From: Lichenicola cladoniae
Lineage (GTDB): Bacteria > Pseudomonadota > Alphaproteobacteria > Acetobacterales > Acetobacteraceae
Length of the DNA stretch: 64,000 nt
Direction of reading: 5' to 3'
NCBI RefSeq assembly: GCF_013201075.1
Contig: NZ_CP053708.1
Location: forward strand, 1,429,501-1,493,500
Positions within the stretch are counted from its first letter, which is position 1, and the number at the start of each line of letters is the position of its first letter. Below, piece after piece: positions 35,862 through 43,804 of the stretch. Both the position numbers and the translations under genes were made by a program. Under the pieces are notes generated by a model. That model searched no databases. It saw only the letters and a program-made list of their open reading frames with translations, and was not told the DNA's origin.

Positions 35862-36194
35862 ATGTCGTTTTTCTCCCCCGAGATCTCGGAGCGTCGCTCC
35901 GTGACCAGTGAAGCCTGCGAAATGCGCCTCATCGTCCAGCAGGCTGTCGATACCCGGCGGTCCCTCGGCTATGACCGCGCCGTCGATGGCGCTGCCCGGG
36001 ATCTCAACATGAAGCCCCGGCGTGTGCTCGCGATCTTGCGCAGCGAGATCAAGCGCGTCTGGGCCGACGAACTATCTGCAGCGCGACGCTGGTATCGCTT
36101 GAACGGCGACCGCCAGGCGCGACTGGACCATGAACAAGCGGCTCTTCGCCGAGCCCTGATCCAGGAATGGGAAAGCACATGGCCGAATGGCTGA
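35862..36194 (+). CDS. Hypothetical early protein
   Basis: 110 aa from ATG 35862 (MSFFSPEISERRSVTSEACE), with GGAG about 10 bp upstream. Basic and helical (MKPRRVLAILRSEIKRVWAD); possible nucleic-acid binder. The 180 bp before it hold no supported gene and may contain a promoter. Confidence 0.6.
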   Translation: MSFFSPEISERRSVTSEACEMRLIVQQAVDTRRSLGYDRAVDGAARDLNMKPRRVLAILRSEIKRVWADELSAARRWYRLNGDRQARLDHEQAALRRALIQEWESTWPNG

Positions 36195-36364
36195 TGCGGC
36201 GACGAGTTCACAAGCTCCGAAGCTATGCAAATCGATTACTGAAGAAGGCAATCCGTCTGCGGACAAAGTCCGATGAGCTCACCTCGCGGGCGGCGGAGCT
36301 GGAGCGGGAAATGCAACGGTGCTGGTTAAATCCAGTGATCGACCGCAGGGGAGGATCGAGATGA
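36179..36364 (+). CDS. Small coiled-coil basic protein
   Basis: 61 aa starting MAEWLMRRRVHKLRSYANRL; heptad-like helix with many Arg/Lys. Overlaps the upstream gene by 16 bp and the downstream start by 4 bp (ATGA). Function unknown. Confidence 0.55.
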   Translation: MAEWLMRRRVHKLRSYANRLLKKAIRLRTKSDELTSRAAELEREMQRCWLNPVIDRRGGSR

Positions 36365-36738
36365 CTGTAAGAGGCATTCCAGCGTCCGGGGCTTGCGAGC
36401 AGGAGCGTTACGCTCACTGGCTCGACCTCGAAGAGGAGCTGGAGAAGCATCACGCTCCGGAAGCGCTCACCTCGGCCCTGTTCGACCTGGTTATGGGGAA
36501 ATCCGCACGGACCCTTGATCGCGTGGGGGTCATCGGGACAATTAACACTGCTGTAAAGTCTCTGGGCAGCCAGGCAGCGTTCGCCAAAGCCGCGCACGTC
36601 TCACAACCGCATCTCAGCCTGATGCTAAGCGGCCAGCGCGACTTCAACGACCAGGTGCTCATTGCGGCGGGTATTCGCCGATACCGGGTCGACATCGAAC
36701 GGTTCGACCTGATCGAGCAGCAGGCCCATCATGGCTGA
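36361..36738 (+). CDS. HTH-domain early protein
   Basis: 125 aa. The C-terminal half carries a Cro/YdaS-type HTH: LGSQAAFAKAAHVSQPHLSL then MLSGQRDF. Possible transcription regulator of early genes. ATGA-coupled upstream; overlaps the gapR-like start by 8 bp. Confidence 0.65.
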   Translation: MTVRGIPASGACEQERYAHWLDLEEELEKHHAPEALTSALFDLVMGKSARTLDRVGVIGTINTAVKSLGSQAAFAKAAHVSQPHLSLMLSGQRDFNDQVLIAAGIRRYRVDIERFDLIEQQAHHG

Positions 36739-37009
36739 CGAGACGCCCGCCGAGGAGCATAACAGCGGATCATCCGTCGGCGGTATTGCTGCCGATCGGT
36801 TGCGCAGCATCATCGAGCGCGTTGAGCGGCTCGAAGAGGAGCGAAAAGCCCTCGGGTCCGACATCAAGGACATCTTCGCAGAGGCTAAGAGTGCTGGGTT
36901 CTCGGTGCCGACGATAAAACAAATCATCCGCATCCGGAAGCAGGAGCCAGCTGACGTCGAGGAACAGGAAACATTGCTCGACATCTACAAGCGCGCCTTG
37001 GGCCTATAG
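36731..37009 (+). CDS. gapR: GapR-like (DUF2312) DNA-binding protein
   Basis: 92 aa. DUF2312 signature: AADRLRSIIERVERLEEERK, then DIKDIFAEAKSAGFSV and IKQIIRIRKQ. Caulobacter GapR is a clamp-like nucleoid protein that binds overtwisted AT-rich DNA ahead of forks and supports topoisomerases. A phage copy may aid phage replication; that is inference. Confidence 0.9.
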   Translation: MADETPAEEHNSGSSVGGIAADRLRSIIERVERLEEERKALGSDIKDIFAEAKSAGFSVPTIKQIIRIRKQEPADVEEQETLLDIYKRALGL

Positions 37010-37013
37010 CGCC

Positions 37014-37547
37014 ATGATTAAGCAAATGGAGTGGCGCCTGTGCCGGTCGTTTCCGACATATGAAGTGTCGGATTGTGGCGATCTGCGGCGCATTGCTGAC
37101 CGCGACGTCAATCAACCTGGTCGAAGGCTGCGCGGGATGATCGACGCTGACGGCTACCTGCGATACTCAGTAACCGCGCACGACGGCTCAGGCCATACTG
37201 CCTTTGCGCATGTGTTGGTTGCAGAGGCCTTCCACGGGCCGAAACCTTCAGATTGCCATCAGGTGGCGCATAGAAACGGTTCAAGGCTGTTGAACACGCC
37301 GTCGAACTTGCGATGGGCAACCTGTAAAGAAAATCATGACGATAGAATCGTCCATCAGACAGACGCGGCAGGCTGCCGAAACGGCAGGGCTACGATAACT
37401 GATGACGATGTCAGGTTCATTCGTGTCCGATACAGAGAGATCAAGCTCAGGCGCCTACCTGTCAAAGAACTGGATGATCGTTTCGGTCTGTCCCGTTCGC
37501 AGGTCATAAGGATCGCCCGTGGACAGGCATGGAGTCACGTCACATGA
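37014..37547 (+). CDS. NUMOD4/HNH free-standing homing endonuclease
   Basis: 177 aa. NUMOD4 motif WRLCRSFPTYEVSDCGDLRR, HNH nuclease core (CHQVAHRNGS, NTPSNLRWATCKENHDDR) and a C-terminal HTH (DRFGLSRSQVIRIARG). Selfish endonuclease inserted between gapR-like and rusA-like genes. Its stop overlaps the next start by 4 bp. Confidence 0.9.
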   Translation: MIKQMEWRLCRSFPTYEVSDCGDLRRIADRDVNQPGRRLRGMIDADGYLRYSVTAHDGSGHTAFAHVLVAEAFHGPKPSDCHQVAHRNGSRLLNTPSNLRWATCKENHDDRIVHQTDAAGCRNGRATITDDDVRFIRVRYREIKLRRLPVKELDDRFGLSRSQVIRIARGQAWSHVT

Positions 37548-37987
37548 CCTACGTGATCACCTTCCGTCTGTCTGCTCCATTCCCGCTGCTCAACCAGCAG
37601 CACAGGATGCACTTCCGCCGATACAAGCAACTGCAGACCCGGATCATGCACGAGATCGCGGATGTAACGCGTGGGCGCCGGCCGGCCGAGCCTTTCCCGT
37701 TCGCGCTCGTGCGCGTCGAGCGGCACTCGTGCGGGCAGCCTGATCACGATGGCCTGGTCGGGGGCGTCAAGCCGGTGCTGGATTGCCTGACGACGCCGAA
37801 GCAGCTAGTCGCCCGCAAGCCGACAAGCCGGGCGAGGGTGCGCAACCCGATGGGCCTGGGCTTCGTGGTCGATGACAGCCCGGATCACATCCTGCTCGAG
37901 GTGGTGCACGTGAAGACGCGGCACGCCGACCAATGCACGCTGGTGACGATCACCGAAGCCGTGCGCCAGATGCAGGTGGCGGCGTGA
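37544..37987 (+). CDS. RusA-like Holliday junction resolvase
   Basis: 147 aa (MTYVITFRLSAPFPLLNQQH). RusA-like acidic residues: D in CGQPDHDGLVGGVKPVLDCL and the VVDDSPDHILL motif, followed by a beta strand. RusA enzymes cut four-way junctions during phage recombination or before packaging. Similarity is by motif spacing only. Confidence 0.65.
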   Translation: MTYVITFRLSAPFPLLNQQHRMHFRRYKQLQTRIMHEIADVTRGRRPAEPFPFALVRVERHSCGQPDHDGLVGGVKPVLDCLTTPKQLVARKPTSRARVRNPMGLGFVVDDSPDHILLEVVHVKTRHADQCTLVTITEAVRQMQVAA

Positions 37988-38214
37988 GGCTCGCTGGGGG
38001 CTCCCGCATGCTGGTGTGCGCCGAGTGCGGCCTCCGATGCGATGGGCCGTATGGCTTCCGTTCGCATTGGGCGCAGAAGCACCACCACCCAGGGCGTGTT
38101 CGCGCGCATCCGATCCCGGAGAAGCTGTTTCCGCCGGCGGCGCAGGCGCTGATGGACTTGCACAACGAAGCCCGGGCTCGCGCGATCGCCAAGCTGCAGC
38201 AGGGCCGGCGATGA
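37984..38214 (+). CDS. C2H2-type zinc-finger small protein
   Basis: 76 aa from a GTG that overlaps the upstream stop (GTGA); ATG 38008 is the alternative. One finger: CAECGLRCDGPYGFRSHWAQ then KHH. Likely DNA- or protein-binding. ATGA overlap downstream. Confidence 0.6.
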   Translation: MRLAGGSRMLVCAECGLRCDGPYGFRSHWAQKHHHPGRVRAHPIPEKLFPPAAQALMDLHNEARARAIAKLQQGRR

Positions 38215-38453
38215 GGTCATCTGGATACGCGCGCGTCGAGGCGTGCCTGCAGCTGGTTTCCAGCAACCGCGACTGCCCAGGCTGCAAGGGTCAGGGATGG
38301 GTCCTCACGACTTGGACCGGCGGTGATTTGTTCAGTCGCCGGACGGTACCGTCATACGCGCAATGCCGGCATTGCGAAGGCCTCGGCCTGGTGCCGGAAA
38401 TAACCCTCTCAACGATGAAAGGCCCCGCTGTGCAAAGCGGAGCCTTTCGATAG
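38211..38453 (+). CDS. DnaJ-type zinc-ribbon small protein
   Basis: 80 aa. Two CxxCxGxG-like units, CPGCKGQGW and CRHCEGLGL, 30 residues apart, as in the DnaJ cysteine-rich domain. Function unknown. Confidence 0.65.
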   Translation: MRSSGYARVEACLQLVSSNRDCPGCKGQGWVLTTWTGGDLFSRRTVPSYAQCRHCEGLGLVPEITLSTMKGPAVQSGAFR

Positions 38454-38473
38454 ACACACAGGACGCGACCCTG

Positions 38474-39058
38474 ATGGAATATACGGTAGCGGCGATCCCG
38501 ACGACATACAACGGCAGACGATACCGGAGCCGACTTGAGGCGAAGTGGGCTGCTTTTTTCGATTTACTGAAATGGTCAGCCGAGTATGAACCTTTTGATC
38601 TTGGAAAATGGTCGCCTGACTTTCAAATCTATTCACCTGAAAGCCGAGGTCTTATTGAAGTTAAGCCCTGGGTCAATCAATCGATTGAAACGTGTGATCG
38701 AGTCGTCGAAGCTTGCTGCAGGCACGGGTTTGACGATTTCGGCGATTACGCGTGGCTTACGAACGTGGCGCCGACTTTCGAGAGTAGTTTCGCCCATGTC
38801 GGTTGGATCGCCAACCTGCGGGAAGACGACAAGACTTGGACTCCTGTTCACATCGGTTGGTTTCGTTCGCCGGATGAAAAACATGTGAGCGCCGACCTAG
38901 TTCATGTCTCGTCTGATTACTGGGTTTCTTGGATGCGTGCCGACGCCAATCGGATGGGTCTTGATGACGAGCCCATGCCGCAAACTGATTTAGTCAAAAG
39001 TCTTTGGTCGAGAGCGTCGAACGTCTGCCAGTGGCATGCGAAGGCCACAATCACATGA
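38474..39058 (+). CDS. PD-(D/E)XK nuclease-like phage protein
   Basis: 194 aa. Catalytic-type pattern: YNGRRYRSRLEAKWAAFFD, then YEPFDLGKWSPDF and the LIEVKPW strand, i.e. E...PD...ExK of the nuclease superfamily. Probably acts in phage DNA processing or as an early attack on host DNA; target unknown. Base composition is noticeably more AT-rich than neighbours, suggesting a separate origin. Confidence 0.7.
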   Translation: MEYTVAAIPTTYNGRRYRSRLEAKWAAFFDLLKWSAEYEPFDLGKWSPDFQIYSPESRGLIEVKPWVNQSIETCDRVVEACCRHGFDDFGDYAWLTNVAPTFESSFAHVGWIANLREDDKTWTPVHIGWFRSPDEKHVSADLVHVSSDYWVSWMRADANRMGLDDEPMPQTDLVKSLWSRASNVCQWHAKATIT

Positions 39059-39957
39059 CCGATCTTCCAGCCCCACTCACCCCGCCAGATTGCGACCTCC
39101 GTGGCTACGACTACATGCCGCTGTTCGGATCCAGGCTGTTCGGCTCCCGGCTCTACACTCGAGCATTGCGTCAGCCGCGCGCTGGCTTGGCTGCGATCAA
39201 ACTGTGGTGGATGGCGTGGCAGCAGTGCCCCGCCGGCAGCCTGCCTGACGACGACGACGACCTTGCGATGCTGGCCGACTTCGGTACGGACGCGAAGGGG
39301 TGGCGCGCTGTCCGCGAACTGGCGCTGCATGGGTTTGTGAAGTGCAGCGATGGTCGCTTCTACCATCCAATTCTCTGCGAAGAAGCAAAAAGCGCTTTTG
39401 AGAGGCGCAAGAAGGAGCGCGAGCGAAAAGCACGGCTGCGGTCGAAGAAAGATGGGACAGACGATGATGGTGTCAAGATTGGATCTGGGGACGTCCCTCC
39501 CTCTGTCCCACGGGACATCCCCGGGACAGACCTAGGAAGTGCCGTGTCCAGTGATGGTAGAGGACAGGACAGGACAGGACAGGACAAAGAAGAAGAGAAG
39601 AAAGAGGTCGCTTCGCTCCCGGCGCGCGGGCGCGCTCCGAGCGCGCACGACTCGCATGGCAGTCGCCTTTCGAAGGACTGGATTCCGGGCCGTGAGGACG
39701 AGCAGTGCGCTAAGGAGCTGGGTCTCGACGTTAGGGCGGTGCTCCCAGCGTTCCGCGACTACTGGGTCGGCAAGGCGGGCAAGGACGCTCGGAAAGCCGA
39801 CTGGTCGGCGACCTGGCGGAACTGGTGCCGGCGCGAGAAGGCAAGCCCGCAGCGTGGCCGCCCCGGGGGTGGCGGTCGCCCTGACCCGGCGATGTCGGAA
39901 GACTGGGATCGTCTTGATCAGGGCCTCGGCATCCAGAGCGCGGGAGCGTTTCAGTGA
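39055..39957 (+). CDS. DUF1376-type replication-associated protein with 5-bp repeat
   Basis: 300 aa. N-terminal DUF1376 winged-helix-like domain (LYTRALRQPRAGLAAIKLWW, SLPDDDDDLAML), a charged linker (ERRKKERERKARLR), and a C-terminal domain with FRDYWVGKAGKDARKADWSA then TWRNWCRR, as in phage replication-initiation proteins. The linker contains five AGGAC units in a row (39561-39585). ATGA-coupled upstream. Confidence 0.75.
   Translation: MTDLPAPLTPPDCDLRGYDYMPLFGSRLFGSRLYTRALRQPRAGLAAIKLWWMAWQQCPAGSLPDDDDDLAMLADFGTDAKGWRAVRELALHGFVKCSDGRFYHPILCEEAKSAFERRKKERERKARLRSKKDGTDDDGVKIGSGDVPPSVPRDIPGTDLGSAVSSDGRGQDRTGQDKEEEKKEVASLPARGRAPSAHDSHGSRLSKDWIPGREDEQCAKELGLDVRAVLPAFRDYWVGKAGKDARKADWSATWRNWCRREKASPQRGRPGGGGRPDPAMSEDWDRLDQGLGIQSAGAFQ
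39561..39585 (+). repeat. Pentanucleotide tandem repeat (AGGAC)5
   Basis: Five perfect AGGAC copies inside the linker of the DUF1376-type gene, encoding a five-residue GQDRT period. A unit length not divisible by three means gain or loss of one unit would shift the frame before the C-terminal domain. Confidence 0.85.
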
Positions 39958-40739
39958 ACGACATCACCACCATCACCCAGGACCAGATCACAGCGGTAGC
40001 GGCAGTTCCGTCGATGTTGCCGGCCAGCAGCGAGCTCGGGTCCACGATCTACTGCCTCGAGCAGGGCCTGCCGCCGGGCAAGGTCGTCGTTGCTGAGGAT
40101 GGCACGGCGACAGTGCTGGGCTTGGCGCCAGCGATGGTCAGCGAGGCTCAGCGACACCTGGAGGCGATCGAGCCGCTGTTGGCCTGTGGCGGGCCCGAGG
40201 AGATGATGGCGTGGCTGTGCCACCTCCGGCACTCGGTCCGGAACGCCCCCGAAACCTGGCGCTCGATTCAAGCCAAGGCCCGGGCAATCTGGGAGGATTG
40301 CTCGGACTTGCCGCGCGGTGTCTGGTGCGACGAGACCAGACGGCTGTGGCGCCGGCAGCCGCCGCGTGGGGACTACCATCCAGGCTCCTACTGGCCGCTT
40401 CCGGGCGAGCTGCACGCGATCCTGCTTCAATACGCCAACCAGCTGCGCCGCGACGCGGCCGGGTGCCGCAGGGTCCTATCTGCCGCGGCGGCTGTAGCCG
40501 AGCCGGTCTGGGAGCGCCCGTCAGACGAGGTGCGTGCCCAGGTCGCCGAAAACCTGCGCCAGCACCGCGCTTGGCTGGAGGAGCAGCGGCTTGCAGCGGG
40601 TGATGAGGAGCGTCGTCCGCGCGGCGATGCGCCGGCGGCCGCGGCTGGCGCGATCGATGAAGGTCCGCCGAATTGGGCAGGGGCAATCGCCCGGGTGGTC
40701 AACGGCGCGAGCGCGGCGCGGACGGAGTTGGCGGCATGA
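39954..40739 (+). CDS. Hypothetical early protein
   Basis: 261 aa from a GTG (NDITTITQDQITAVAAV follows) that overlaps the upstream stop by 4 bp. Helical, with many Trp/Arg (ETRRLWRRQPPRGDYHP) and an Ala-rich C-terminus. Position after the replication protein suggests a replication accessory role; no family recognised. Confidence 0.6.
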   Translation: MNDITTITQDQITAVAAVPSMLPASSELGSTIYCLEQGLPPGKVVVAEDGTATVLGLAPAMVSEAQRHLEAIEPLLACGGPEEMMAWLCHLRHSVRNAPETWRSIQAKARAIWEDCSDLPRGVWCDETRRLWRRQPPRGDYHPGSYWPLPGELHAILLQYANQLRRDAAGCRRVLSAAAAVAEPVWERPSDEVRAQVAENLRQHRAWLEEQRLAAGDEERRPRGDAPAAAAGAIDEGPPNWAGAIARVVNGASAARTELAA

Positions 40740-41470
40740 GCGCGCTGATCCCCTACCTGTTCGAAGGTCACGCGGTTCGTATCTTGGACCAAGCCGGGGA
40801 GCCCTGGTTCGTCGCTCGCGACGTTGCGGCCCTGCTCGGTTATCAGGACACCGATTACGCGATCAGGGCTCACTGCAAAGGGGCCGGGGAAACCCAGGTG
40901 CCTTCGGCTGGCGGTCCTCAACGCGCGAAGATCATCCCCGAGCGCGACGTCTACCGCCTGATCGTTCGCTCGAAGCTGCCGACCGCAGAGGTCTTCGAAG
41001 ACTGGGTGTTCGGCGAGGTGCTTCCGAGCATCAGAAAGACCGGATCCTATTCGCCCACCGCAAGCGTCCCACAGACGTTTTCGCAGGCGCTTCGGCTGGC
41101 AGCCGACCAGGCCGAGCAGATTGAGGCGCAGCGTGCGCAGCTGGCGATAGCTGAGCCGAAAGCTCAGGCGCTCGACCGGCTCGACGGTGCGGAAGGCAGC
41201 ATGTGCATAACCGCTGCCGCGAAGGTGCTGAAGGTCGGGCCCAGGGAACTGCAGGCCTATCTGCGCCAGCACGGATGGACGTATCGCCGGCCAGGCGGCA
41301 GCGCGGTGCTCGGCTACCAGGCCAAGATCGCCGCCGGGATGCTCGAGCACAAGGTCACGAAGTTGGAACGCCCCGACCGCCCTGAGAAAATCGTCGAACA
41401 GGTCCTAGTTACAGCAAAGGGCCTGAGCCGGCTGGCGCAGCTGCTGGTCGCGCCTGGCGCAGCCACTTGA
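40736..41470 (+). CDS. Phage antirepressor, BRO-N plus KilA-C/ANT domains
   Basis: 244 aa. BRO-N domain: FEGHAVRILDQAGEPWFVAR then DVAALLGYQD, RDVYRLIVRSKLPTAEVF, EVLPSIRKTGSY. C-terminal ANT/KilA-C: AQALDRLDGAEGSMCITAAA, RELQAYLRQHGW. Phage antirepressors of this type inactivate repressors or act on host functions. ATGA-coupled to the upstream gene. Confidence 0.85.
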   Translation: MSALIPYLFEGHAVRILDQAGEPWFVARDVAALLGYQDTDYAIRAHCKGAGETQVPSAGGPQRAKIIPERDVYRLIVRSKLPTAEVFEDWVFGEVLPSIRKTGSYSPTASVPQTFSQALRLAADQAEQIEAQRAQLAIAEPKAQALDRLDGAEGSMCITAAAKVLKVGPRELQAYLRQHGWTYRRPGGSAVLGYQAKIAAGMLEHKVTKLERPDRPEKIVEQVLVTAKGLSRLAQLLVAPGAAT

Positions 41471-41541
41471 ACGGCACGGTCGAGGCCGCAAGAGAGGAAT
41501 GTTTTCCTAATGTTCTATGCAGTATAGTGGAGAGACGCTGA

Positions 41542-42246
41542 ATGGAACTCGTGATGTCAATCCTTCCGCCGGGCGAGATTATTCTTGGTGAGCAGCTGGT
41601 TTCGGAAATCGAGGTAACGGTAGTCCCCGCCGGGCGGAGGGGATTGCGGAAAAGCCCGGCGCACCCGCGGCTGCCGATGGACATCTACCGTGACGACTAT
41701 CGAACGATCCTGCCGACCGTCCAACGCCGTCAGCATCTGCAGGACTTGGTCGAAGAAACGGTCGAGCTCGAGCCGCCGGTAACCGAAGTCCGCTATGACC
41801 CCGTTTCGCGAGAGAACTTCACGCGCCTGATCAAAGATGGCGTCTACGGCCGGGCGACGCGTGTCGCTCGAGGGGTGGCCACCCTCCAGCGCTCGGGGAA
41901 GATCGATAGCGAAGAGGTCAAAGCCGCAGAACGATATACGCGCGAATATGAATACGGGATGTCCCGTATGCGCCTAGCGTCGCTTGAGTCTGGGCGCGGT
42001 GGCACTGGCGGGAATGCGCAGGGCGTCTCGGATGCGCAGTTGGACGCCCAAACCTCGGTTCGCCTGGTTCGACAGGCCCTCGGGGCCGAAGCGGAAGCTC
42101 GCCTCCGGCTGCTCCTCATTGAAGACGTGTCCTTCGCGAAGATGGCAGAAGCGTTGGTTCCGGCGAGCAAGAAGGGCGACGAGGAAATGAAGGCGCAGGC
42201 GGCGATCCTGCTGACCGTGTTGGCGGCGCACTACAAATCACGATAA
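41542..42246 (+). CDS. Hypothetical protein, possible late regulator
   Basis: 234 aa (MELVMSILPPGEIILGEQLV). SD GGAGAG 7 bp before the ATG. The middle and C-terminal part are helical (RYTREYEYGMSRMRLASLES, VSFAKMAEALVPASKKGD, HTH-like). Being the last early gene before a terminator suggests a regulator of late genes; this rests on position only. Confidence 0.5.
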   Translation: MELVMSILPPGEIILGEQLVSEIEVTVVPAGRRGLRKSPAHPRLPMDIYRDDYRTILPTVQRRQHLQDLVEETVELEPPVTEVRYDPVSRENFTRLIKDGVYGRATRVARGVATLQRSGKIDSEEVKAAERYTREYEYGMSRMRLASLESGRGGTGGNAQGVSDAQLDAQTSVRLVRQALGAEAEARLRLLLIEDVSFAKMAEALVPASKKGDEEMKAQAAILLTVLAAHYKSR

Positions 42247-42303
42247 AGGGGCTTGGAGATCTCCGGGATTTCGAGTAGGTTTTTACCACGATGAGATGAC
42301 TAC

Positions 42304-42333
42304 GCCCGCTAGGTTCCGCCCGGCGGGCTTTTT
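42304..42333 (+). terminator. Rho-independent terminator
   Basis: Stem GCCCGC (42304-42309) with GCGGGC (42323-42328) followed by five T. Ends the early operon. Confidence 0.85.
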
Positions 42334-42356
42334 CATGTCCAGATCCTGGAAACACG

Positions 42357-42776
42357 ATGCACCCCACGCCAGCCACAGCGCTTCGCGCCGGGGATGTGGT
42401 CGTATGCGGGCGACGCTTCTTCATCGTGGTCGCCGACAGTCGGAAGCCCGCGCAATCGCTCGGCTCGGTCCTCGTCCGGTGCGGCCCGCTCGATCGCCTG
42501 CGCAGTCATGTGCTACCCAGCATCGACGATCTTCGCGGCGCAGGCCTCCCGCTGCGCGATACGGTCGTGTGCTGCGACAGAGTCCGGCCGCTTCCGGCCG
42601 GCGTCGCTATCAGGCTTGGCACGGCGCCGGCCGACCTGCTTCGGCAGATCGCGACAACACTCGAGCGCACCGCCGCTGCTCTCGCAGCCGAAGCGTCGGC
42701 GCCGGTTCGATGCACGATCTGGCGTGAACCAGGTGGTGATCGCGGACGACAGGTCGGCGCGAAAAGCGTTTGCTGA
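42357..42776 (+). CDS. Hypothetical protein, possibly PemK/MazF-like
   Basis: 139 aa (MHPTPATALRAGDVVVCGRR). Beta-rich start with AGDVVVCGRRFFIVV, VLVRCGPLDRLRSHVLPS and RLGTAPADLL followed by a helix. The pattern loosely recalls PemK/MazF SH3-like toxins, but key residues cannot be confirmed and no antitoxin is seen. It is downstream of the terminator, so it needs its own promoter. Confidence 0.5.
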   Translation: MHPTPATALRAGDVVVCGRRFFIVVADSRKPAQSLGSVLVRCGPLDRLRSHVLPSIDDLRGAGLPLRDTVVCCDRVRPLPAGVAIRLGTAPADLLRQIATTLERTAAALAAEASAPVRCTIWREPGGDRGRQVGAKSVC

Positions 42777-42843
42777 CCGGGCCAATACTGGAACAATAAG
42801 CAGTAGCTTACTGATACGATAACGAACCGGCGTTTGGCGTGGT

Positions 42844-42856
42844 CCGCTACATAATA
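42844..42856. repeat. Half-site copy of dif-like element
   Basis: CCGCTACATAATA, identical to the left half of the dif-like site at 42865-42877, with starts 21 bp (two helical turns) apart. Confidence 0.7.
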
Positions 42857-42864
42857 CCTCAGGG

Positions 42865-42892
42865 CCGCTACATAATATCTGTTATGTAAGCT
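42865..42892. other. dif-like recombination site
   Basis: 28 bp: left arm CCGCTACATAA (42865-42875), 6-bp centre TATCTG, right arm TTATGTAAGCT (42882-42892). The inner TACATAA/TTATGTA pair is perfect. Arm-spacer-arm lengths 11-6-11 and the ATAA-N6-TTAT core are those of XerCD dif sites. It lies 35 bp before a XerC/D-like recombinase gene. Confidence 0.65.
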
Positions 42893-42926
42893 GCCTGGGA
42901 TAGAACTGGTGCCTACCGGAGCGGCC

Positions 42927-43790
42927 ATGGAAATCGTGCCGGCTCAGGCAGTTAGCAGTGTCCCGCAGGTCCGCGACGACATGCTTATTCGCATGTGGCT
43001 GCACGGCCGCACGCCGAACACCGTCACCGCTTACGCGGCGGACGCCAACAGCTTCCTCCAGTTCGCGGGGCGGCCGCTCGCCGAGATCGGCCTCGCTGAC
43101 CTCCAGCGGTGGGCCGAAAATCTCAGCGAACAGGCGCCCGCGTCCCGCGCGCGGCGATTGGCGGTGGTGAAGTCGCTGCTCTCGTTCGCCCTCAAGCTCG
43201 GCTACCTGCAGATCGATCCGGGACGGATGCTCCGCATCGAGAAGCCGGCCATCACCAGCGGCGACCACCTTCTGTCTCCGGCCGATGTGTTGCGAATGAT
43301 CGGAATGGAGCCCGACCTTCGCGCGCGCACGATGTTGCGCTTGGTCTACGCCTGCGGCCTCCGGGCTTCTGAAGCGTGCGGCCTTCGCTGGCGCGACATG
43401 ACGGGCACCGACAAGAAGGGTGGCCAGGCCAACATCCTTGGCAAGGGATCGAAATTGAGAACGGCGCTGATCCCAGCGGATCTCTGGCGCGATCTCGCGG
43501 CACTGACCCCGGCGGTCCGGCCCGACTCCCCGGTGGTCCCGGGTCGCCATGGCGGCGCGATGGATCGGCAAGCTCTGCATCGCCTGGTGAAACGAGCGGT
43601 GCGTCGTGCCGGCGTTAACCCTAAGGCCTCGTCGCACTGGCTGCGGCATTCCGCGACGAGCCATGCGATCGCCGGCGGCTGCGACATCCAGACTGTCCGT
43701 GAGCGCCTCGGACACGCGAGCCTCGCGACAACGACGCGGTATGCGCACGCCGCGCCTGACAAAGGCCTGGCGAACTATCTGAAGTACTGA
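42927..43790 (+). CDS. XerC/D-like tyrosine recombinase
   Basis: 287 aa. N-terminal SAM-like domain (WLHGRTPNTVTAYAADANSF, about 30-110) and catalytic domain with Arg in YACGLRASEACGLRW, Lys in GKGSKLRT, His-x-x-Arg in SHWLRHSATSH, His in LGHASLATTTRYAH, and Tyr in the same motif. All catalytic residues are present. The compact size and motifs are closer to Xer than to the phage's own tRNA-adjacent integrase. SD CGGAG supports ATG 42927; GTG 42909 is in frame upstream. Confidence 0.9.
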   Translation: MEIVPAQAVSSVPQVRDDMLIRMWLHGRTPNTVTAYAADANSFLQFAGRPLAEIGLADLQRWAENLSEQAPASRARRLAVVKSLLSFALKLGYLQIDPGRMLRIEKPAITSGDHLLSPADVLRMIGMEPDLRARTMLRLVYACGLRASEACGLRWRDMTGTDKKGGQANILGKGSKLRTALIPADLWRDLAALTPAVRPDSPVVPGRHGGAMDRQALHRLVKRAVRRAGVNPKASSHWLRHSATSHAIAGGCDIQTVRERLGHASLATTTRYAHAAPDKGLANYLKY

Positions 43791-43804
43791 CCGGAGACGA
43801 CATC

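Noticed and set aside
41471-41541. TATAGT -10-like element before the 234-aa gene
   Set aside because: A start point there would remove the gene's SD, and no good -35 lies at 16-18 bp.
42787-42812. CAGTA/TACTG inverted repeat upstream of the recombinase as a terminator
   Set aside because: The stem is only 5 bp, AT-rich and lacks a following T-run.
24833-43790. Two separate mobile elements because there are two tyrosine recombinases
   Set aside because: No attachment-type repeats or change of gene style separate them; the early and late phage modules form one logical genome across the second recombinase.
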